From: Pseudonocardia cypriaca
GTDB lineage: Bacteria > Actinomycetota > Actinomycetes > Mycobacteriales > Pseudonocardiaceae
Assembly: GCF_006717045.1 (NCBI RefSeq)
Contig: NZ_VFPH01000003.1
Location: forward strand, 868,001-932,000
DNA: 64,000 nt
Reading direction: 5' to 3'
Shown here: positions 53,001 to 62,000 of the stretch, in pieces
How positions within the stretch are numbered: position 1 is the stretch's first letter
Layout: every line of letters begins with the position of its first letter
Translations under genes and position numbers: made by a program
The notes under the pieces: model-generated
What the model saw: the letters and a program-made list of their open reading frames with translations, nothing else
What the model was told of the DNA's origin: nothing
The model's database searches: none

Positions 53001-56000
53001 CCGAGGCGGCTCAGTCCGGCCCTGCGCAGCGGCGCCGCGACCAGGTGCCAGTCGACGTCGACCTCGCCGCCCTCGGGTGCCAGCGCGGCGGCCACCGACC
53101 GGAGGATGCGCCCGAGCAGCCGCTCCTCGTGCGGCTCGGCGCCGCCGATGATCAGCCCGCCGCCCTGGATGCGCCCGTCACCGAGCACCGTCCAGACCCG
53201 CAGCGTCACCGCCCACACGGGCGAGCCGAGCTCGTCGAGCTCCGCGCGGAGGCGAGCGAGCACGGCGCGCGACGGGAGCCCGTCCATGTCCTCCAGATCG
53301 ACCAGCTCGACGAGCAGCCTCCCGAGCCGCTCGTACACAACGTCGGTCTCGTTGAACAGCTCGGCGCGCAGCCAGTGCTGCTCCGGCGAGGCCGGCACGT
53401 TCTTGCCCAACCCCTCACGAGCGGCCTGCAGTACGTGATGGAGCAGGGTGGCTTCGCCGAGCACCGCGGTGAAGTCGGACGCGGTGGTCAGAGCGCTCCT
53501 GGCAGCGGCGACGAGCTCGTCGACGTAGGTCAGCAGCCGGACGCGCAGCTCGTCGTCCCCGAACAGATCGAGGACGTGGTCCTGGACGACCCGGCGGCCG
53601 TCGATCAACGCCTGCAGCACGTCGGGGTCGGTCCTTGCCGCCTGCCCGAGCGCGTCGTCGGACGGCCGCACCCCGTCCGCGGTGATCGTCGCCATCGAGA
53701 GCCACTCGACGACCACGGCAGCGCCCTGCGACTGATCGGGGCGCACCCCCGGACCGGCTTCCACCAGCGCACGGGCTCGCGCGAGCAGGTCCTGCGTGCG
53801 CGCCGCCGCTCGTGCCAGCTCGTCGGGCGAGCGGTGGTCGTCGGACAGGGCACCGACGGCGGCCTCGATCGCGTCGAGCAGGTGCGCCCGCGCGGCGAGC
53901 TGGCCGGTGCTTCCCGGCAGGAAGGCCGTGAGCGTCTGGATCGCAGCGGTGGCGGCGTCGGCGAGCACCAACGCCTCGTCCGCAGCCGTCACCCCCGTGG
54001 CTCCCGTCAACGCCGCCTCGGCCGCCTCGTGGAACTCGGCTGCGAACGCCAACAGCAGCGCGGTCCACAGCGGTCCGCTGCCGCCGAACACGGTGCGGAT
54101 GTGGAGCTGAACCCGCGAGTAGTCGTCGACGAGAGCTCGCAGGGCGTCGGGGGCCTCCACGCTCATGAGCTCCAGCTGCCGTAGTGCCCGCCTGGTCAGC
54201 AGCCGGTCGTCGTCGATCGTCTGCGATGCCAGGGTCCGCTCGGCGATGACGGCGATGAGGTGGCGGAGCTCCGGTCCCGCTCCGAGCAGCACCTCGGCGA
54301 GGAACGACTCCGTGTACTCGTGCAGCGCTCCGTCGGCGGTGCGGAAGTAGACCCGGACGACGTCGTCGCCTTCCGCGACGTGGCCGGCCGCGATCTCCTG
54401 CCACTTCGCATCGCCGCCGAGCGTTTCGGCGAGCCAGAACTGATGGACGTGCGGCGGGTTGCGCGAGCCCCGCCTGATCGACATGAGGGCCTGGAACGCC
54501 TCCCCGTTCTCGATGCCTGCGACCTTCTCGGCGACCACCCTGCGGATCAGGTCCAGCACGCCGGCCGGGCCGGCGTGCGCGCTCGGCCACCGCGAACCCC
54601 GCTCCAGGTCCTTGACGATCTCGTCCCGCCGTCGACCCCCCTGCACGGGAGTTCCGCGCATCTGCGCACCCGCGACACGCTCGTCCACCGGTGGCCCGAA
54701 GGGCTTCTGGAAGTCGGCGGTTGCCAGGCCGAGCACCCCGTCGGACGGCTCGTCGACCCGGTCGAACCTCCGCACCCCGTACCACCGGCCGACGAGGACG
54801 ACACCAGCCACGAGCAGTGACGGGAGCAGCCAGCTCGGCGAAGCCCCGAGCATGGTCGCTGCGGCCTCCGGGGACCCCTCGATGTTCGAGGCAGCCGAAG
54901 CAGAAGTGCTCGACAGCGCGAGGAACCCGTTGATCAGAACCACGAGCGCGGCGATCCATGCGAGAGCGCGCTCGAGCCCGGACCGACGGGGAGGAGACTC
55001 GTCGGCATGCGCCGACGCGGAGGCCACGGGTCGCGTCCCGTGCTCCTCCTCCAGCGCAGCCAGGTAGGCGCGCAAGGCCAGGGCGCCTACCGCGAACGAG
55101 CGATTGGCCCCCGGATGGCGGCCCAGGAGCGGATGGACACTCCAGTGGAGCAGTTCGTGGACCACGAGCGTTCCGTCCTCGTCCACGAGTCCTGGGCTCC
55201 CGGACGCGCCCCCTTCGATGGCCCAGGTCGTGCGGGTGCCGACGGCCAGGTCCTCCGAGGCGGAGTCGTGCACGACATTGCCCTCCGGGCGAGCCTCGCC
55301 GAGCCCGACGATCGGAGCCGACCGCCTGGCCAGCGGCATCCTGCCGCTGCGAACTCCGCCCAGCGGGTACGCGATCGACATCGTCGGCTCGAAGAAGTGC
55401 TCCCGTGTGGCCAGGTCGAGGGGCCTGCGCCCGAGCGACCTGGTCCGCAGGAGACGCACGTCCAGCCGCTTCGCGTGCTTGATGAGATCGTCCATCCCCA
55501 CGCCGGGGAAGACGTCGAGATCGCGCATCCAGGCGGCGACCGTCTCCGGCGACGGGACGGGTAGCGGGCGGGCCTCCTGCAGGACGCCGTCCGCGTTCAC
55601 CCAGACTCTCCGGGCCTTGCCGACGACGTGGTCGTTGGTGACCAGGTCGGTGTGGACCCCGTCGTCGCGGAGGACGAATGTCGTTCCGGCAGACCCGACC
55701 GCCGTGTCGAGACGAAGCACGCTGTCGACCTGCTCGACGACCTCCGAGCCCAGCTCGACCGCTTGAACGGCCGACCGCGATCCCTCCAGCAGCTCGAACT
55801 CACCGGAGATCGCCACCGGACCGTCGTCACGCGGATCGGTACCGGTGAGCCTGGCGATGTCCGCCTTCGTCGTGACGACGAGATCGAGTTCGTCGAGGAC
55901 GGCAGGCCTGCGGGTCCGGGACCGGACGAACGGCACGGCCGCGGCGGCCACCACGAGGGCCGTCCACGTCGCCGCGAACAGCGCATGAGCGAGGCTCGGG

Positions 56001-59000
56001 AAGAAGTCGTGGACGAAGCCCGGCAGGACCGTGCCGAGCCAGGCCGGCCAGCCGGCCGCCACCCACATCGGCGCCACCGCCAACAGACCCACCGTCGCCG
56101 CCAGCGGGTAGACCAGGAGCCCGAGTCGCATGACGGCAGCGGACGACCATCCGATGTACCTGACCAGCGGCGTCACCGCGGCCGGCCCCGGCATCCCGAT
56201 GAACAGCGCGACGGCGAATGCGAGGGCGATCTGCTCACCGGCGTCGATGTCGCGCGGCCTCAGCGATCCGCTCATCCAGCCCGTCATCCAGAGCGTCGCG
56301 AGGAGGAAGCCCAGGGACACGAGGCTCCGCACCGTGTCGCGCACGATCGGCCGGCCCTGCGCGGGCATCCGTTCGGGGGCTGCGTCGAGCAGCCTGGACG
56401 GGTCGTTGACCCAGGCCCGGGGGGTCGGACGGGCCGGCCTGTCGGCCAGCGCGCCCAGATCGGCTCCTCCCAGTCCGCTTGCCTCCAGCCACGCACGCAT
56501 CAGGCCGTCCGGCCGGCGCAGGCCGGCGCGGTCGGCCAGCTCCACGGTCGAGGCGACGCTCGCGGCCGGTTCGCGACCGAACCGGTCCGCGTCGGCGAGC
56601 TCGAAACGAACCAGTGCCAGGTCCACGTGCCTCGCCAGGTACGACCGGGTCACGCCGCCCTGCTCGTCGTCCTCCGTGCTCGCCGCGTCCCACCGATCGA
56701 TCACGTCGCCCACGCGCGGGTACTCGAGCACCTGACCTGGAACCGTGCCCCCGCCCACGACCACGTCGACGTCCACCGCCCCGCGCACCGCGCGACGGTC
56801 CGTCACCACGTACCCGAGCGCGCCCGACGCCGCGGCCAGCACACCGAAGTCGTCGCGCTCGACCCCGTCGTGGAACGTCGAACGCAGTCGCACGAAGCGG
56901 TCGCTGCCGGCACGCTGCTCGGCCGCACCGAGATCATCCGACGAAGGGTGGACCGGCCGTCCCGCCTGCCGGAGCTGCTCGTGCGCCGCCGCGATCCCGA
57001 CATGCCGGCCGAGCAGGTACCTGACGGCCTTCCTCCGTGCGTACTTCCAGGCGGCGACAGCAGCGGCGACCACGACACCACCGACGATCAGGGACGGGGC
57101 AACCCAGCTCGGCGAGCCGTCACCGCTTCCGCCGGCAGCGACACCCGGGTCCGCCGACGCCGGCCGGGCCCCGACCGTCATGAACAACCAGCCGGCCACG
57201 CCGATCAGCGCGGCGAAGGCGCCGGCCTGCCGGAAGAACCGGGCCCGGCCCCGTTCTGCCGGCGCCGTCGGCCCGGCGGTCTGATCTTTGCCCTTGATCA
57301 GCGCGTGCAGGCTCGGCGCGGCACGCTCGAGCGCCGGCGTCACCACCCCGAGCTCGTGCGGGGTCATCTGATCCGCGACTCGTGCCACGTCACGGGCGAA
57401 CTGGCTCTCCAGCTCCCGCTTCTGCCGGCCGTCGTCGAGCCCGGCGATCGTCCGGTGCCGCGTGATCATGCTGTTGACGACGTCCGCGACCCAGGTCCGG
57501 CGAGGACCCAGATCGGTCACCGGGTCCACACCCGGAATCTCCGGCACCTGGAGCCGCGGCCGCACACCATGTGCCCGCAAGAGGGCGTCGATCGCGGCCG
57601 CACGCACGGCGGTGCGCTGGGACGTGAGCAACCCCGCGACGCGGAGCACCTGGTCGCCCGCATCGCGCACCGCCAGCGGGCCGCCGGAGTTGCCCGGCCC
57701 GGCCGCCGGCGAGCGATGCTCGAGGGAGAACGCCGTTTCCGCAGGCCGGTATTTGCCACCCGCGCTGCCGAGCAGCGTGCCGGTGCTGACCACGAGCTGC
57801 TCACCGGCGACGGCGATGGGCCATGTCTGCCCCGCGGCCTCGACGTCGACCGTCGTCCGCCCGAAACCGAGCGGGACGACGCCGGAACCCGCGGAGACGT
57901 TCACGGCGAGCTCGAACGGCGGGAGATCCACGTCGACGAGCCCGGGATCACGCAGCTCGACGAGAACGAGATCGAGCTCCTCGGCTGCTTCCAGGAGCTC
58001 CTCGAACGTCGTCGGCCCGTCGACAGCCCCGGTCGCGATGAGCTGGAGAGCCAGCTCGGTCGGGTCCGGCAGCGGCAGAACCTCGCCTTCGATCGTCGTG
58101 CCGGAGGCGAGCCTCACCGTGACGCGACTGAAGTAGGGGAGGTACCTGCGCCCGGTACGAGCGACGTGCTGCGGGTCGGCCTTGCGCTCGACCACGTGCC
58201 GGTTGGTGACCACCAGGCGTTCGTCGAGCAGGAGGCCGGACCCCTGCTGGTCGCCCTTCTCGTGCCAGCTCATGCGGTCCCACGGCTGCTGCTGAACGCG
58301 GACGGTCCGGGTCGCCAGCGGATGCAGCGCGCGGCCCAGTTCGACCGCCTGCCACACCGGATCCCCGTTGGGGGCGTGCAGCTTGACGAACAGGCCGGCC
58401 TTCGACGCCGGCACCGGTGCAGGAGCGCCCACCGCAGCCGTGATCGACGGCGGCTCGGGCAGCGGCGCCCAATGCGGGACATCCGGCTCGTGTCGCGGGC
58501 TTTCCCGCGTGGTCAGGAAGGTGATCGCGAAGGCAGCGGCGGCGAACACCCCGGCGGAGAGGGTGGGGACGGGGTCGGCCGGGCCGCCTGGCAGTGCCGC
58601 GGACGCCAGGCCCAGCCCCAGCAAGCCCAGACCAGCCGGTACGGCCAAGCCTGCGGACGCCCACCATGCCTTCCGCCCGGACTCGAATGTGCGAGCGTGG
58701 GCGCGCATGTCCGTCCACAACCAGATCGCGAACCCGAGCGCGGCGGCCGCCGCGCCGACGAGCGCGATGGTCACCGACGTGGAGAAGACGTCGCCCCAGA
58801 TCGATGTCGGGCCGGGAGCACCCGCCCCCCTCGTCGAAGCGTGGACGGGTGAGCTCGGCCCGGTCGTCGCCGACGCCGACGGTGTCAGCGCCACGGTCGA
58901 TGCCGCTGATGCGACCAGGCCGACCACCCAGCGAAGCCGCTGCCCGAGCCACCGGAAGACGGTTCTGGTCACGTTCGTGAGCAGCCCGGGCCGCGACGCG

Positions 59001-62000
59001 TCCTCGGGTGAGATGAACTCGCGAAGTGCGATGCGGAGCATCCGCAGCTCGTCCGGCAGGAGGTCGAGCTGGGCGACGCGCTTCCGCCCCAGCTCGCCCC
59101 GAACCGGCGCCGCCACCGCGGGCGACCAGCCCTCCGCGAGGGCCGCGGCGGCCGAACCGATGTCGCGCACACCGTTCGTGGAGAGCTTGCCGGCGATCGT
59201 CCCGGCCTGCTCCTCGGTGGCGTCCGCGTGCTCGGTCAGCGCCTTCTTCAGCTCGTCGAGCGTGCCGATCCGCAGTTTCGCGACCCGGATCGACGCCAGG
59301 ATCCCGAGCCCGATCACCGCCAGCGTCAGCAGGCCGAACCGGCCGAGCGCCTCGGTCGTGAGGGCGCTGTAGTCGGCTCCACTCGCGACCAGCACGGTGA
59401 CGGCGCCGGAGAAACCGCCCAGCAGCATGGCGTCGGTCTGAGCGCCGGCAGCGATGCTGAGCGCCTTGCCGGTGTTGATCAGGGATGCGCCGGAGGGCCC
59501 TTCCGCCCACTCGTTCAGTGGCAGCCGGGCCACGGTCACGACCACGACCGTCACCACGGAGACGGCACCGAACGCCACGACGCTCGGCGCGATCACGAGC
59601 CAGGCAACCGGCACCGCTGTCACCGACGCCAGCACAGAGATGACCACGAGCACCCGCGCCTCGCTCGGTTCTCCGAGCGGGACGTCGCGGCCGACCAGCC
59701 GCCAGAGGGCACCCGGGGTCGCCAGCAGCCTCTTCAGCTTCGGCCAGTTGCCGCCGACGAGCAGGGATGCGATGCCCCGCACCGTCACGACCGCGGCCAC
59801 GGCCGACCCCAGCGCCGCCCGGCTGCCTGACAGCTCCGGCGCCACGATCACGAGCATCTGGTCGAGCATCGGGGCGCCGAGTGCGCTGAGATAGAACCCG
59901 GTGACCACGGCCAGCATCGGGATCGAGGCGATCCACCTGGCCAGACCGCGCGGCGTACCGACGACCTGGTAGAGGCCACCGAGCAGCGCCGTCCCGACCG
60001 ACGGCGGTGCGCGCGGCCGAGCCTCGGGATCCACTCCGCGCAGGACGACCCAGACCGCCGCCGTCAGCAGAACGGTCGCCACCGACAGCACGCCCAGCGT
60101 GGCGGACAGCCCGATCACGGGGATCGACTTCGCGACGAGGGCCGGCACACCGAGCTGCACGATCTTGAACCCGAGGTCCCTACGACCGTTCCGCACCGGC
60201 TTCATCGCGGCTGAGACCGGATGGTCGATCTCCTCCTTGCCCACCATCAGCCCGACCGCCAGCCCTGCCAGCGAGACCAGGAACGCTCCCGGCAGGAATG
60301 TCGCCGCCGCGGGCACGAGGGCCATGCCGCCGAGCCCGACAGCGGCCGAGAGGGAGAAGAACAGGATCCAGAACGTGTTCCGGATCAGGCGGACACCCAG
60401 AGCCGCGATGGCGGGGCCGGAGAACGCGGAGACGGTCGTCCCGATCGCGGCCTGCGAGACCACGTCGGCTTCGGGGATCCCGAACCCGGCGGCGAACTCC
60501 GTCGACGCCACCTGCGACGCGCCGCCAACCTGCCCCGGCCAGCCGCTCGCGCCCCCGATGACCAGTGGCCGGAACCGTCCCTTCCACCCCAACACGGCCC
60601 TGTCGAGCTCGCGAGCCACGTCGGCGCCGCGGTAGCGCTCGTCGAGCGTGGCCTCGGTCGCCACGGCCAACACCGCGTGCTGCTCGTCGCGTTGTGCCGA
60701 CTTCAGCGCCTGCGCGGCGGTCGCGACCGGCCCGGCGAACTTCGCGCGGGCGGCGTCGAGGCCCATGCCGCGAACCTCTGCGGGCAGCCGCAGGCGGGCC
60801 ATCCCGACTCGCACCGATGTCGTTGCCGCTTTCAGGCCGGTGACCAGCAGCCACCAGCCGCCCGTCACCGGGAAGGACGCGAGGACGAGCTGGCGCGCGA
60901 AGCCGATGCCCGAGCGCTGGACCCGCAGCTGCTCCAACCGCTCGACGCGATCCGCCTTCCAGCGAGCCTTCGACAGGTCGCGCCGGGCCGCGTTCACCGC
61001 CTTGCTCGCGGCACGGATCGGGGCGAACAGCGCGCGAAGCTCACGTGAGCCCCCCTTCCGCCCGCCGTTTCCGGCCGTCGCCTTGCGGTGCGCCCAGATC
61101 GCGTTGCGCAGCCCTGCGAAGACGAGCCCGGCAGCCTCTTGCGTGGATCGGGTGGCCAGAGCCTTGTCGTCGAGCGTGGCCGCCGGGCTGCGGGAGAGAG
61201 CGGCGACGAACTCCCTCGGCGCCTCGTCGGCCAACCTGCGGTAGTTCTCGCTCGAGCGCAGCACCCGGCCACCGGCGGTCTCCTCGACCACGACGAGGGC
61301 GGCCTCCACGGCATCGGCCAGAGCAGCGTCGAACCCGGGCCGAGCCATCAGATTCGCCAACATGCGACCAGGCCGATCGAGGCGCAGCGTGGGGCGCCCG
61401 TCCGCCACCGCGGTCACCCGCCAGATCGCGAACGCCAGTGGCGCGTCCTTCAGGTGAGCCCAGCCGATCTCGTTCCAGCCCCGGACCTGTTCGAGCCACG
61501 CCTCCTGCCGTCGCTCGCCGATCCAGCGCATCACGAGCCACGCGACGTATATGACTGCAGCGATCGCGACCACGACCGTGATGGCCCCGTGCAGCGGCGA
61601 GCTGAACAAGCCGCCGAGCAGCGACGGGTCGGCCGCGACCTCCGTTCCGAGGCTGACAGCTCGTGCTTCGGGGGCCGGAGTGAGCAGCGACAAGCCGACG
61701 AACGTGGTCAGAACGGCCACGCCCACGCCGAACAGCTTCGCGACCGCGGCGAATGCCCTGCGGAGGATGGCGAGGGAGCGTTCGAGCAGCGTCGCTGTCT
61801 GCGCGGACCCCGCGACCTCCTCGCTCGTCCCCTCGGGACCCGTCCGGTCGGCGTCGAACCCCTCGACGAACGATTCGGGCTGCCGGTCCTTGCGTACGAA
61901 CAACCCGGCGTATCGAGCGGTGTACGCGACCGAAACCACGAGAACCGCAGCCGAGATCTGGTAGAGCGACAGACCTATGAGCTGTCCGAGACCCGCCGTG

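Noticed and set aside
55628..58852. A 1,074-codon open frame on the plus strand
   Set aside because: It lies antisense to the giant gene, has no domain, is Arg/His/Gln-biased, and is explained by high GC at third positions of the real gene.
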